From contig JAEYXX010000048.1 in assembly GCA_023431055.1 (NCBI GenBank), positions 29,956 to 93,955 on the forward strand: a stretch of 64,000 bases of DNA, in the 5' to 3' direction. Positions 54,693 through 64,000 of the stretch are shown one piece after another. The notes beneath the pieces were generated by a model. That model worked only from the letters and a program-made list of their open reading frames with translations. It had not been told where the DNA came from and ran no database searches. This DNA comes from Pseudomonadota bacterium (GTDB taxonomy: Bacteria > Pseudomonadota > Gammaproteobacteria > Pseudomonadales > Pseudomonadaceae). Both the position numbers and the translations under genes were made by a program. Positions within the stretch are counted from its first letter, which is position 1, and every line of letters begins with the position of its first letter.

Positions 54693-55148
54693 TCAGACGA
54701 AGCAGAGCGACAGCGGTTCGGCGATATAAGCGGGTTTTTCCTGACCCTCGATCTCGAGCACGGCGCGTGCCTTGAGCAACCACTGGCCGGGGTTCTTCTC
54801 GTTGGCATCAACCAGGGTCACCACCAGACGTACCCTGGAGTCGACCTTGACCGGCTGAATGAAGCGCACGCTGTCGAGGCCATAGTTCACCGCCATCTTC
54901 AGGCCTTGCGGCATGATCATGATCTTCTCCATCAGCATCGGCACCAGTGACAGTGACAGGAAACCGTGGGCGATGGTGGTGCCGAAAGGGGTCTGCTTGG
55001 CCTTTTCCGGATCGACATGGATGAACTGGTGATCACCGGTGCATTCGGCGAACTGATTGATGCGCTCCTGATCGATGCTCAGCCACTCGGATTTGCCGAG
55101 TTCCTTGCCAACATGGTCCTTGAGCTCTGCTACGGGTACGAACGGCAT
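54693..55148 (-). CDS. MaoC-like (R)-specific enoyl-CoA hydratase
   Basis: This 151-residue hot-dog-fold protein has the hydratase-2 active-site stretch TGDHQFIHVDPEKA. AAGGAGG is well placed before the ATG. It is likely a hydratase for (R)-3-hydroxyacyl-CoA formation, feeding fatty-acid or polyhydroxyalkanoate metabolism. Confidence 0.92.
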   Translation of the reverse strand: MPFVPVAELKDHVGKELGKSEWLSIDQERINQFAECTGDHQFIHVDPEKAKQTPFGTTIAHGFLSLSLVPMLMEKIMIMPQGLKMAVNYGLDSVRFIQPVKVDSRVRLVVTLVDANEKNPGQWLLKARAVLEIEGQEKPAYIAEPLSLCFV

Positions 55149-55401
55149 AGTTCCTCCTTGAGGACACGGGTGTTTTTATTGTGTGCGTGAAACCGTTGCA
55201 GCCTAGATCAGCATGGCGACAGCAGTCGGTCAACCTGCCTAGCGCTACTGAATGGCACGGCATAGGTGAGATTGACGAAGCAATACGGAGGCCAGCGCAG
55301 GTGCATCAGGCCTATAATGGCCGACATGCCCCAAGGATGCCCGGAATCCCTTCTTGCAGAAGGTGATGCCGGCTATTGCCCGTTTTCTGGAGACCTCAAT
55401 C

Positions 55402-55761
55402 ATGCTGCTTCGCGGCCTCTCCTGGCTGGTGCTGTGTCAACTGCTCGGCACCGCGCTCAATGTACTGCTGCTACCAATGCTGCCCGGCCCGATCATCGGC
55501 ATGCTGCTGCTGTTCGTCTTTCTCTTGTCGCGGGGGGAGGTGGGTGAGCCACTGAGCGTCGCCTCCAGCAGCTTGCTGAAATATCTGCCGCTGATCCTGG
55601 TGCCGCCGGCCGTTGGCGTGATGGCTTATGCCAGCGATATTGCGGCGGACTTCTGGGCCGTGGTCGGTGCGCTGGTGTTGTCGCTGCTGGTCTCCGTGGC
55701 CTTCGCCGGTTGGTTGATGCAGCGGCTGATCGAGCGCCAGCAGCGCCGGGAGGATGTATGA
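55402..55761 (+). CDS. CidA/LrgA-family holin-like protein
   Basis: This 119-residue membrane protein with four segments fits the CidA/LrgA family. ATG 55402 with CTGGAG upstream gives the usual short N-terminus; a TTG 55354 extension is possible. Its stop overlaps the next gene. Family members act in autolysis control or metabolite export. Confidence 0.88.
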   Translation: MLLRGLSWLVLCQLLGTALNVLLLPMLPGPIIGMLLLFVFLLSRGEVGEPLSVASSSLLKYLPLILVPPAVGVMAYASDIAADFWAVVGALVLSLLVSVAFAGWLMQRLIERQQRREDV

Positions 55762-56474
55762 GTCCGGATTGGCAGGGCGCCTGGCAGGCGCTGACTCATC
55801 ACCCGTTGTTCGGCATCGGTATCACCCTGGGCGCCTATCAACTGGCGATGGCTGCCTACGAGCGCACGCGCTGGGTATTTCTGCAGCCGGTGCTGGTGTC
55901 CATGCTCACGGTGATCGGCATTTTGTTGCTGTGCGGTTTGAGCTTCGCCGAATACAGAAGCAGCGTCTCGGCGTTGACCCTGCTGCTGGGCCCGGCAACC
56001 GTGGCGCTGGCAGTACCGCTGTATCTCAACATGCGGCGGATTCGCCAGCTGTTCTGGCCGATCGTGCTGACCCTGCTGATCGCCGGAACCTTCGCCACCG
56101 TGCTTGGCGCGGGGCTGGCCTGGCTGTTCGGCGCCGAGCATCTGGTGCTGATGAGCATGGCGCCGAAGTCGGTGACCTCGCCGATCGCCATGCTGGTGGC
56201 CGACCAGATCGGCGGCATCGCAGCGCTGGCAGCGGTGTTCGTGATGATCACCGGGGTCATCGGCGCCATCGTCGGGCCGTCGATTCTGCGTCTGTGTCGG
56301 GTTCACCATCCGGCTGCGCAGGGTATGGCATTGGGGATTACCGCGCATGCCGTAGGGACCGCGCGGGCCTTGCAGGATAGTGACGAGAGTGGCGCGTTCG
56401 CGGCACTGGCCATGAGCCTGATGGGGGTCATTACCGCTGTGCTGTTACCACTGGCGATTGTGCTGTTCCTGTGA
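55758..56474 (+). CDS. LrgB/CidB-family membrane protein
   Basis: This 238-residue protein with about seven segments and the LrgB marks (APKSVTSPIA, GITAHAVGTA) is coupled to the CidA-like gene through an ATGA overlap. Together they form the usual two-gene holin-like pair. Confidence 0.93.
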   Translation: MSPDWQGAWQALTHHPLFGIGITLGAYQLAMAAYERTRWVFLQPVLVSMLTVIGILLLCGLSFAEYRSSVSALTLLLGPATVALAVPLYLNMRRIRQLFWPIVLTLLIAGTFATVLGAGLAWLFGAEHLVLMSMAPKSVTSPIAMLVADQIGGIAALAAVFVMITGVIGAIVGPSILRLCRVHHPAAQGMALGITAHAVGTARALQDSDESGAFAALAMSLMGVITAVLLPLAIVLFL

Positions 56475-56510
56475 GAGCCTGCCTGTCGCGTTGAAAACTG
56501 GCTGCGAACC

Positions 56511-57095
56511 ATGACTCTCCCGCTGTTTCCGCTCAATACCGTGTTGTTTCCCGGTTGCGTGCTCGACCTGCAGATATTCGAGGCGCGTTATCTGGACATG
56601 ATCAGCCGCTGCATGAAACAGGGCAGCGGCTTTGGCGTGGTGTGCATCGTCGAAGGCGAAGAGGTCGGGGAAGCCGCCAGTCGTTTCGCCGCCATTGGCT
56701 GTGAGGCGCTGGTGCGTGATTTTCAGCAGCGTACCAATGGCCTGCTGGGTATTCGTGTCGAGGGTGGCCGGCGCTTTCGCGTCGAGCGCGCCCAGGTCCT
56801 GCCCGATCAACTGACGGTCGCCGAAGTGCAGTGGCTGGAAGAAACGCCGGATTGCCCGCTGCAAACCGAGCATGCCGATCTCGCGGCCCTGCATGCGGCG
56901 CTGGCCGAACATCCGCTGGTGGCCGGGCTAGGGATGTTGGGCGTGGTGACGGGGCAGCAGCAATTGGCCAACCAGTTGGCTTACCTGCTGCCGCTCGAGC
57001 CGGGGCAGAAGCTGCAGTTGCTGCAGCTGGACGACCCTGCCCAGCGTCTCGACCAGTTGCACACCATGCTGGAGTCGCTGCAGGGCGATGCCTGA
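56511..57095 (+). CDS. Lon N-terminal (LON substrate-binding) domain protein
   Basis: This 194-residue protein comprises only the substrate-recognition domain of Lon protease (LPLFPLNTVLFPG start, IFEARYLDM). It lacks the ATPase and protease parts. Function is unknown, perhaps an adaptor. Confidence 0.92.
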   Translation: MTLPLFPLNTVLFPGCVLDLQIFEARYLDMISRCMKQGSGFGVVCIVEGEEVGEAASRFAAIGCEALVRDFQQRTNGLLGIRVEGGRRFRVERAQVLPDQLTVAEVQWLEETPDCPLQTEHADLAALHAALAEHPLVAGLGMLGVVTGQQQLANQLAYLLPLEPGQKLQLLQLDDPAQRLDQLHTMLESLQGDA

Positions 57096-57104
57096 GCGTC
57101 TGTC

Positions 57105-58421
57105 TCAGTAGGCGTAGCGCAGCAGCGCTGTGGACAGCTGCCAGGTGGCCATGCCGCCCAGTACGGCGAGACAGGCGGGCAGCACGATCCACCACAGGCG
57201 TGCCGGTAGCGCCGGCAGCAGCGCCTGGCGCTGGCACAGCGCCAGGCTCAGGCCGCAAATGGCCGAGGCCAGCAGGGCGCCGGCGATAATGTCGCTGGGC
57301 CAGTGCACACCCAGATACACCCGTGACAAGGCAATGGCCAGTGCCGGTAGGCAGGCCACGACCAGCCAGGCCAGGCGCAAGCGCGCCGACTGGCCACGTC
57401 CGGCCAGTACGCCGAGAACCAGGAAGAAGGCGAAAGCCGCCGACGTATGGCCACTGGGAAAACTGAACGACGTCAGTGGCTCGCTGAGCACGTCGGGGCG
57501 AGCGCGCGCGAAGCCATGCTTGAGCGTCGTATTGCCCAGTGCGGTCAACAGCAGGGTCGAGCCGGCGAACAGCAGGTGACGCCAGCGACGTGCCAGTAGC
57601 AGCAGGATGCACAGCAGCGCTGCGGCTGCCAGCTGGATATGGAAGTCGCCCAGCCGGGTCAGGGTGCCGATCCATTGGTCCAGATGTGTCTGGCGCTGTT
57701 CCTGGACCAGGGTCATCAGGCCCTGATCCAGGGCATCGAGGTGCGGCCAGCCGATGACGATGGCCAGCAACAGCAGCAGGCTGAGACCACCGCCGAGCAG
57801 GCTGGCGCGTTTTTTCTCGGCAAGGCTGGCCTGAATCGTCAGCAGCAGTATCACGGCAATGGCCGCGAGCAGTACTGCGGCTTCACTCCAGAAACCTTCG
57901 GCCATCGGCAGGCGCAAGGCAGCGCCCGTGGCCCAGCCAGGCAGCAGATAGGCCACTGACCAGCCGGCGGCGGCAACCAGACTCACCAGCACGAAACGCA
58001 GCAGCGGCATGTTCAGCATGCCGGCTACCATCGGCAGCATCGGTCTCAGCGGGCCGATGAAACGCCCGACCAGCAAGCTGGCCACGCCGTACTGGCGAAA
58101 GTACAGCTCTGCACGCAGCACCCACTCAGGGTGCCGACGCAGTACCGGCAAGCGCCCGATGTTGTGTTGGAAGCGCCGGCCCAGCGCATACGACAGCATG
58201 TCACCACACAGGGCCCCGGCGTAGGCCAGCAGCAGGGTTTGCCACAGGCTGAGTACGCCGCTGCCGGCCAGTAGCGCGATGCTGAACAGCAGCACCACGC
58301 CAGGCAGGATGATGCCCACCAGTGCCAGGCACTCGAGCAGGGCGATGAGGAAGATCGCCAGCCCCAGCCATTGGGGGTTGCTGCCCAGCCAGGTGGTCAG
58401 GTTATCCAGCCAGACGCTCAT
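57105..58421 (-). CDS. DedA-PAP2 fusion membrane protein
   Basis: This 438-residue membrane protein has an N-terminal DedA/SNARE-associated part (~1-200, GRFIGPLRPMLP) and a C-terminal PAP2 phosphatase part. The latter holds KHGFARARP, FPSGHTSAA and SRVYLGVHWPSD, the three acid-phosphatase motifs. It likely acts in lipid or undecaprenyl-phosphate turnover. Its start overlaps the mpg stop (ATGA). Confidence 0.93.
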   Translation of the reverse strand: MSVWLDNLTTWLGSNPQWLGLAIFLIALLECLALVGIILPGVVLLFSIALLAGSGVLSLWQTLLLAYAGALCGDMLSYALGRRFQHNIGRLPVLRRHPEWVLRAELYFRQYGVASLLVGRFIGPLRPMLPMVAGMLNMPLLRFVLVSLVAAAGWSVAYLLPGWATGAALRLPMAEGFWSEAAVLLAAIAVILLLTIQASLAEKKRASLLGGGLSLLLLLAIVIGWPHLDALDQGLMTLVQEQRQTHLDQWIGTLTRLGDFHIQLAAAALLCILLLLARRWRHLLFAGSTLLLTALGNTTLKHGFARARPDVLSEPLTSFSFPSGHTSAAFAFFLVLGVLAGRGQSARLRLAWLVVACLPALAIALSRVYLGVHWPSDIIAGALLASAICGLSLALCQRQALLPALPARLWWIVLPACLAVLGGMATWQLSTALLRYAY

Positions 58422-59146
58422 TGCTCAGTTCTCTCTGCATTCAACAGTCGATAATCACGCCCTTCGACCTGTCCTCGGCGCAAAGGGTTGCGTGTGCAGT
58501 GGCGGGCATAGCTGGCGTCGACGAAACGGTAGGGCAGGTGTTCGTCGCGACCCAGGGGAATGCCCAGGCGTGCGCACTGAATGAGCGGATGCGGACGCTC
58601 GCCGACGTCCTCGACGAACAAGCGCTGTGTATCGAAGCGACGTGCATCCCAATCCGGCACTTTCAAACCAAGTGCCTTGCACAGCAGGGTCTGCCCGGCG
58701 CACAGGCGTTCTGCCGGGCGTGGCCGGCCGAGACTGTCGGGATTGTTGCGCTGCATGAGGGCGAGCGACTCGGCGCCGCTGATGCGGTCGATCCACGGAT
58801 GCCCGGATTTGATCAATACCGCATTGCCGGGACCCAATGCGCTGAAATTCAGGGAATCACCGCCACGGGCGTAATACATGTAAATGTGCCCGCCATCGGC
58901 AAACAATGCCTTGCGCTTCTCCGTATAGCCGAGTGACGCATGACTGCCTTTGTCGACCAGGTAGTAGGCCTCGGTCTCGATGATGCGTGCGCTCAACCAC
59001 AGATCGCCGACGCGATGGCGAATCACCTTGCCGAGCAGTTCGCGCGCCACCTGCTGCGCGTCGCGGTCGAAAAAACTGTCGGGCAATGGTCGGGCGTCGG
59101 GCCAGGGCAAACTGAGGGTGAATTCCGCTGGTGTCATCTGTCGCAT
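58418..59146 (-). CDS. DNA-3-methyladenine glycosylase (AAG/MPG type)
   Basis: This 242-residue base-excision enzyme of the alkyladenine (AAG) family has RIIETEAYY and a GPGNA stretch. A second ATG at 59137 is possible. It is coupled to the DedA-PAP2 gene. Confidence 0.92.
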   Translation of the reverse strand: MRQMTPAEFTLSLPWPDARPLPDSFFDRDAQQVARELLGKVIRHRVGDLWLSARIIETEAYYLVDKGSHASLGYTEKRKALFADGGHIYMYYARGGDSLNFSALGPGNAVLIKSGHPWIDRISGAESLALMQRNNPDSLGRPRPAERLCAGQTLLCKALGLKVPDWDARRFDTQRLFVEDVGERPHPLIQCARLGIPLGRDEHLPYRFVDASYARHCTRNPLRRGQVEGRDYRLLNAERTEQ

Positions 59147-59298
59147 CGGCTCTGGCTGAGTCTCGGGGCGGTGAGCATAGCAACTGCCAGCTTAAAAATG
59201 CCTGAACGCCTACAAACCAGCCTTCAGCAGATTTACCAGAGCGAAGAAGCTGAAGGCATTCAGCCGCCAGTTATCGAAGCGCTGCCGCCTCGACGACG

Positions 59299-60123
59299 AT
59301 GATGCAGAGGCGCTGGTGTCAGGTCTGCTGTTTATCCATGGCCCCAGCAATGAAGCAACTGCTGGGGGCAAAGTATGAGGAAATGCAGCAGTCCATCGAA
59401 AAAGCCAAGGTCGCATTGACGGTTGGCGGCCTGGATCAGGCTGAACAGCTTGGCATGCAGATTGGACATATCATCTCTGTCGCGGTAACGCTTGTAGTGG
59501 CCGTCGAGGCCGATGCAGTGAAGGCGGCAGGGCAGGCGGCCAGATTTGGTGTTGCGGTAACCAAGGAGAAGGTCGGTGTGCTGATGGCTGGTTCGACTGA
59601 GAAGCTGGCCGCTCAGTTGGCGACTATCGAGAAGTACGGGTTTGATGGGGATGTGCCGCAGGTACCTAAAGAGGTAGATGTCCCTAATGGAACTGCTGTA
59701 GTCCCACGCCAAGGAACTATTACATTTGAAACAGGAAAGACATTAGAAAGTTTGAGCGTGTCAGAGCAGCAAGGATTAAAGGCTATTTTGAAGCTTGGCT
59801 ATGATGTTCATGTTCCGTTAGAGGCAAGTAAGAAGGGTGTGCATGATATTCCGACTCCGGAATTCTATGTGGATGGGCTCGGAAAGGTTGATGTGTATAA
59901 ACCAGAGCAGCTTAGTGCTACAACAATTTCAAGAGAAATTGGAATAAAAGTTACTAGTGGGCAAGCCAATTCCGTAGTGGTTGTGGTTTCGGAAATTTTT
60001 AGCAAGTTCACTATGTATGAAGCAGTAGCTAGAGCTTTTGGGAAAACCAAAGGCGGTAAACCCATTTCTCTTGAGCAGGTAATATTTGTTCAGGGTGAAA
60101 AACCATTCAATTGGATCGAGTAG
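59299..60123 (+). CDS. Orphan CdiA-type toxin C-terminus (predicted tRNase)
   Basis: This 274-residue frame looks like the end of a CdiA/FhaB-type toxin without its large secretion part. Residues ~20-125 are GC-rich and helical. Residues ~150-274 are AT-rich and resemble the CdiA tRNase/PD-(D/E)XK type C-terminal domain, with TPEFYVDG and KVDVYKP (Glu188, Asp198) as likely metal residues. No ribosome-binding site is clear; ATG 59338 or 59350 are other starts. A small immunity-like gene follows. No transporter (CdiB) lies in the window. Confidence 0.7.
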   Translation: MMQRRWCQVCCLSMAPAMKQLLGAKYEEMQQSIEKAKVALTVGGLDQAEQLGMQIGHIISVAVTLVVAVEADAVKAAGQAARFGVAVTKEKVGVLMAGSTEKLAAQLATIEKYGFDGDVPQVPKEVDVPNGTAVVPRQGTITFETGKTLESLSVSEQQGLKAILKLGYDVHVPLEASKKGVHDIPTPEFYVDGLGKVDVYKPEQLSATTISREIGIKVTSGQANSVVVVVSEIFSKFTMYEAVARAFGKTKGGKPISLEQVIFVQGEKPFNWIE

Positions 60124-60152
60124 CAATTAATAGCCTTTTGGGGAAGTGAGTT

Positions 60153-60416
60153 ATGGCCAAATTTTTATGTAGGTGTTCCCATGTTATTGATTTGGTTAGT
60201 TCGCCGACTTTAGAGCAGTACACTATTATTCCTAATTCTTTGCTATACGAGTTGGCTGAGAAGGCTGAGAAGAAAAATCTTTCATTTGATGAGTTCTTTG
60301 GGTTGGTAGATTTGGTAAGCAAAGATGTCATTAGATGCCCTTCATGCGGTCGAGTTTGGATTAGAGATGGAGAAGGGCCAGAGTATTTACCGTATCTTGT
60401 GGAGAACGAACAATAG
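60153..60416 (+). CDS. Small zinc-ribbon protein, likely immunity partner
   Basis: The 87-residue AT-rich gene starts 30 bp after the toxin stop with GGGGAAG before its ATG. CRC at residues 6-8 and CPSC at 62-65 make a likely zinc site. Place and size are those of a CDI immunity gene. Identity as an immunity protein is inferred from context. Confidence 0.65.
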   Translation: MAKFLCRCSHVIDLVSSPTLEQYTIIPNSLLYELAEKAEKKNLSFDEFFGLVDLVSKDVIRCPSCGRVWIRDGEGPEYLPYLVENEQ

Positions 60417-60439
60417 GGAGAATAATAGGGGCAGAATGG

Positions 60440-60503
60440 AAAAGGGGACAGATTTATTTTCTGGCTGACGTGGTTGCTCCATAAAATAAATCTGTCCCCT
60501 TTT
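60440..60503. repeat. Long palindrome (GGGGACAGATTTATTTT type) downstream of the toxin pair
   Basis: AAAAGGGGACAGATTTATTT begins a 21-base arm (60440-60460), perfectly mirrored at 60483-60503. The loop is 22 bases. The motif resembles REP-type palindromes mobilised by REP-associated tyrosine transposases; none is present. T-rich runs follow to ~60540. The remaining ~245 bp up to proA hold nothing recognised, so the 369 bp gap is non-coding. Confidence 0.8.
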
Positions 60504-60785
60504 TTTGTCCTTTTTTCTTTTTTCCGTCCCCTTTTTTTCGGTCGCCAGAACCTCACCAACCCCCGGCATTGATTTCAGCAGCGCGTATCCCGGGCGCAGG
60601 CGAGCACCGCAGACGTTCGTCCAAGCAAAAACAATAGGGGAGGAAGATTACAAGGGGCGGGCGCGGCGAGCCTGCGCAGGCCTCTGGCCGGGGCTTGTGC
60701 CTACCGCTTGCCAGACGCCGCTGGGCGTGGCCTCGCGAGGTCGCTATACTCAGCCCCTTTTTCCAACTGCCAGACCTCCGCCGCC

Positions 60786-62051
<1,266 letters not shown>

Positions 62052-62711
62052 ATGAAACGGATCGGCGCCCGACGCATCGGCCTGCTCGGCGGTACCTTCA
62101 ACCCGGTGCACATCGGGCATCTGCGTGCCGCGCTGGAGGTGGCCGAATTCATGGTGCTGGACGAGCTGCGGCTGATCCCCAGCGCCAGACCACCGCACCG
62201 CGACACGCCGCAGGCGACGGCCGAGCAGCGTCTGGCCATGGTCGAACTGGCGGTGTCAGGCGAGACGCGGCTGACGGTCGATGACCGCGAGCTGCGCCGC
62301 GACAAGCCGTCGTACACCGTGGACACGCTGGAGTCGGTGCGTGCCGAGCTGGCAGCGGACGATCAGCTGTTTCTGCTGCTGGGCTGGGATGCCTTCTGCG
62401 GTTTGCCGAGCTGGCATCGTTGGCAGGAGCTGCTCGAGCACTGTCACCTGCTGGTGTTGCAACGGCCGGATGCCGACAGTGAAGCGCCGGAGGCGCTGCG
62501 CGATCTGCTGGCCGCGCGCAGTGTCAGCGACCCGTTGAGCCTGGTGGGTGCAGGCGGGCAAATCAGTTTCATCTGGCAGACTCCGTTGGCGATTTCCGCC
62601 ACGCAGATTCGCCACTTGTTGGCAACTGGCCGCTCGGCGCGTTATCTGCTGCCGGATGCGGTACTGGCCTATATCCAGGCGCACGATCTGTACCGTGCGC
62701 CCAATGCTTGA
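62052..62711 (+). CDS. nadD: Nicotinate-nucleotide adenylyltransferase
   Basis: This NAD-synthesis enzyme has the nucleotidyltransferase motif [11 protein letters not shown] near the N-terminus and SATQIRH near the C-terminus. ATG 62052 directly follows the proA stop, so translation is coupled. Confidence 0.96.
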   Translation: MKRIGARRIGLLGGTFNPVHIGHLRAALEVAEFMVLDELRLIPSARPPHRDTPQATAEQRLAMVELAVSGETRLTVDDRELRRDKPSYTVDTLESVRAELAADDQLFLLLGWDAFCGLPSWHRWQELLEHCHLLVLQRPDADSEAPEALRDLLAARSVSDPLSLVGAGGQISFIWQTPLAISATQIRHLLATGRSARYLLPDAVLAYIQAHDLYRAPNA

Positions 62712-62761
62712 AACGCCATGCATGTGCGCTGGCGTCCATTACACGAGGCAAATGAGTTTTT

Positions 62762-63130
62762 ATGAGTAAGCAGAACATGCCCAGCGACGAGCTGGTCAAG
62801 ATCGCCGTGGCGGCGCTGGAAGAGATCAAGGCGACCGACATCACCGTGATCGACGTCAAGGACAAGACCAGCATCACCGATTTCATGGTGATCGCCAGCG
62901 GTAGCTCCAGCCGTCAGGTCAAGTCACTGGTGGAAAACGTACTGGAAAAGGTCAAGGAACAGGGTGTACGCCCGATCGGTAGCGAAGGTCTGGACAGCGG
63001 CGAATGGGCGCTGCTCGACCTCGGGGACATCGTCGTGCACGTGATGCTGCCGACCGCGCGCCAGTTCTACGACCTCGAGCGCCTGTGGCAGGGCGCCGAG
63101 CAGAGCCGCGCCCAGCACAGCGCAGAGTAA
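62762..63130 (+). CDS. rsfS: Ribosomal silencing factor RsfS
   Basis: This 122-residue protein binds ribosomal protein uL14 and blocks subunit joining. It has the family stretch [13 protein letters not shown] and [10 protein letters not shown]. It lies between nadD and rlmH as in many gammaproteobacteria. Confidence 0.96.
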   Translation: MSKQNMPSDELVKIAVAALEEIKATDITVIDVKDKTSITDFMVIASGSSSRQVKSLVENVLEKVKEQGVRPIGSEGLDSGEWALLDLGDIVVHVMLPTARQFYDLERLWQGAEQSRAQHSAE

Positions 63131-63139
63131 GCGCAAACC

Positions 63140-63607
63140 GTGCGGATCAAACTGATCGCCGTCGGTTCGCGCATGCCGCGTTGGGTCGAGGAGGGCTGGC
63201 AGGAGTACGTCAAGCGCCTGCCGGCCGAGTTGCCGCTGGAACTGGTGGAAATTCCCCTCAACACCCGTGGCAAGAACGCCGATGTTGCCCGCCTGATCCG
63301 TCAGGAGGGCGAGGCCATGCTGAGCAAGGTGCAGCCCGGCGAACGTATCGTCACGCTGGAGGTCCATGGCAAGCCATGGAGCACCGAGCAACTGGCGGCA
63401 GAGCTGGACCGCTGGCGTCTCGACGCACGCAACGTCAACCTCATGGTCGGCGGCCCGGAAGGGCTGGCGCCTGATGTTTGCGCGCGCAGCGAGCAGCGTT
63501 GGTCGCTGTCGCCTCTGACGTTGCCGCATCCGCTGGTGCGTATCCTGCTCGGCGAGCAGATCTACCGAGCCTGGACGGTATTGTCCGGCCACCCGTACCA
63601 CAAGTGA
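63140..63607 (+). CDS. rlmH: 23S rRNA pseudouridine(1915) N3-methyltransferase RlmH
   Basis: This 155-residue SPOUT methyltransferase acts on helix 69 of 23S rRNA. It has [10 protein letters not shown] and the C-terminal [10 protein letters not shown] stretch. The start is GTG 63140, nine bases after the rsfS stop. Confidence 0.96.
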   Translation: MRIKLIAVGSRMPRWVEEGWQEYVKRLPAELPLELVEIPLNTRGKNADVARLIRQEGEAMLSKVQPGERIVTLEVHGKPWSTEQLAAELDRWRLDARNVNLMVGGPEGLAPDVCARSEQRWSLSPLTLPHPLVRILLGEQIYRAWTVLSGHPYHK

Positions 63608-63617
63608 TCAAGTAGTC

Positions 63618-64000
63618 ATGCCGCAGCCGATTCGCCTCAAGGATCACGAAAAGGACGCTCGCCTGGTCAAGCGCCGGGTGCTCGTCGGCGGCGTGGTGAT
63701 CATTCTGCTGACCTGCGTGTTGATCATGCGCATGTACTACTTGCAGGTGATCCAGTACGAGCATCACAGTACGCTGGCAGAAAACAACCGCATCCACGTG
63801 CAGCCACTGCCGCCGACCCGTGGGCTGATCTACGACCGCAACGGCGTGATCATCGCCGACAACCGTCCCAGCTTCAGCCTGACCGTGACCCGTGAGCGTG
63901 CCGGTGACTGGCTCAGCGTGCTCGACACCGTGGTCGAGGTGCTGGAGCTTAGCGAGGATGAGCGTGCGCTGTTCGAACGCCGCGTGCGCCAGGGGCGGCG
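63618..64000 (+). CDS. mrdA: Penicillin-binding protein 2, N-terminal part (cut by window end)
   Basis: 127 residues are visible: a short cytosolic end, a membrane anchor at about 21-41, and the pedestal start (PPTRGLIYDRNGVIIADN). This matches the elongation transpeptidase PBP2, which cross-links the side-wall peptidoglycan. The rlmH-mrdA order supports it. The transpeptidase domain lies beyond the window. Confidence 0.92.
   Translation, partial: MPQPIRLKDHEKDARLVKRRVLVGGVVIILLTCVLIMRMYYLQVIQYEHHSTLAENNRIHVQPLPPTRGLIYDRNGVIIADNRPSFSLTVTRERAGDWLSVLDTVVEVLELSEDERALFERRVRQGR

Noticed and set aside
59198..59302. 34-codon frame just before the toxin fragment
   Set aside because: No ribosome site, no recognisable domain, and it may be only junction sequence; too weak to list as a gene.
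59210..59416. 68-codon minus-strand frame suspected as a transposase tail
   Set aside because: I could not match it to a transposase by motif, and it overlaps the toxin frame; no insertion-sequence ends were seen.

Overview
The window is high-GC, gene-dense DNA that reads as a Pseudomonas chromosome. The housekeeping order proA-nadD-rsfS-rlmH-mrdA, the mpl-ubiX pair, and the pca, pob and qui aromatic-catabolism genes all fit that genus. A member of the P. mendocina/oleovorans/alcaligenes side is my inference, not proven here. No tRNA, rRNA, CRISPR array or complete insertion sequence was seen.

Region 1 (1-10.9 kb) is the protocatechuate branch of the beta-ketoadipate pathway: end of pcaQ, pcaHG, an AFG1/ZapE-type ATPase and an AEC permease translationally coupled behind pcaG, then pcaR, pcaIJF and pcaBDC. 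Together they take protocatechuate to acetyl-CoA and succinyl-CoA. No pcaK or pcaT permease is present.

Region 2 (10.9-21.7 kb) carries a KstD-like flavoprotein, a chemoreceptor with a long sensor domain, an OprD-type porin, a TRAP transporter (dctPQM type), and divergent pobA/pobR. This looks like sensing, uptake and hydroxylation of 4-hydroxybenzoate-type acids feeding region 1.

Region 3 (21.7-33.6 kb) carries a tripartite tricarboxylate transporter (tctCAB type), an IclR regulator, a Gfo/Idh/MocA oxidoreductase, a TIM-barrel protein, a DMT exporter, the quiC dehydratase/HPPD fusion, a TetR regulator, and catabolic aroE and aroQ. It looks like a quinate/shikimate (alicyclic acid) module that also ends at protocatechuate. 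Shared operator-like sequences link its promoters.

Region 4 (33.8-46 kb) holds ppa, an MtfA-like peptidase, a degenerate phosphatase/pseudokinase, a GNAT protein, mpl, ubiX, a lipoprotein, a YbaK protein, a metallo-hydrolase, a thiolase and an acyl-CoA dehydrogenase. Region 5 (45-51 kb) holds an NCS2-type permease, an acyl-CoA synthetase and a divergent histidine kinase/FixJ-type regulator pair. Region 6 (51-59 kb) holds small housekeeping genes, a MORN-repeat C13 peptidase lipoprotein, MaoC, CidA/LrgB, a Lon-N protein, a DedA-PAP2 fusion and mpg.

Region 7 (59.2-60.8 kb) is an AT-rich island with an orphan CdiA-type toxin C-terminus, a small zinc-ribbon protein that is its likely immunity partner, and a long palindrome. 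Region 8 (60.8-64 kb) is proA-nadD-rsfS-rlmH-mrdA (cut by the window end). Short Pseudomonas palindromes lie in many intergenic gaps, and two copies of a ~150 bp terminal-inverted-repeat element lie at 3.9 and 45 kb. The most interesting items are the possible alicyclic-acid route in regions 2-3, the composite operators, the orphan toxin-immunity pair and the pseudokinase.
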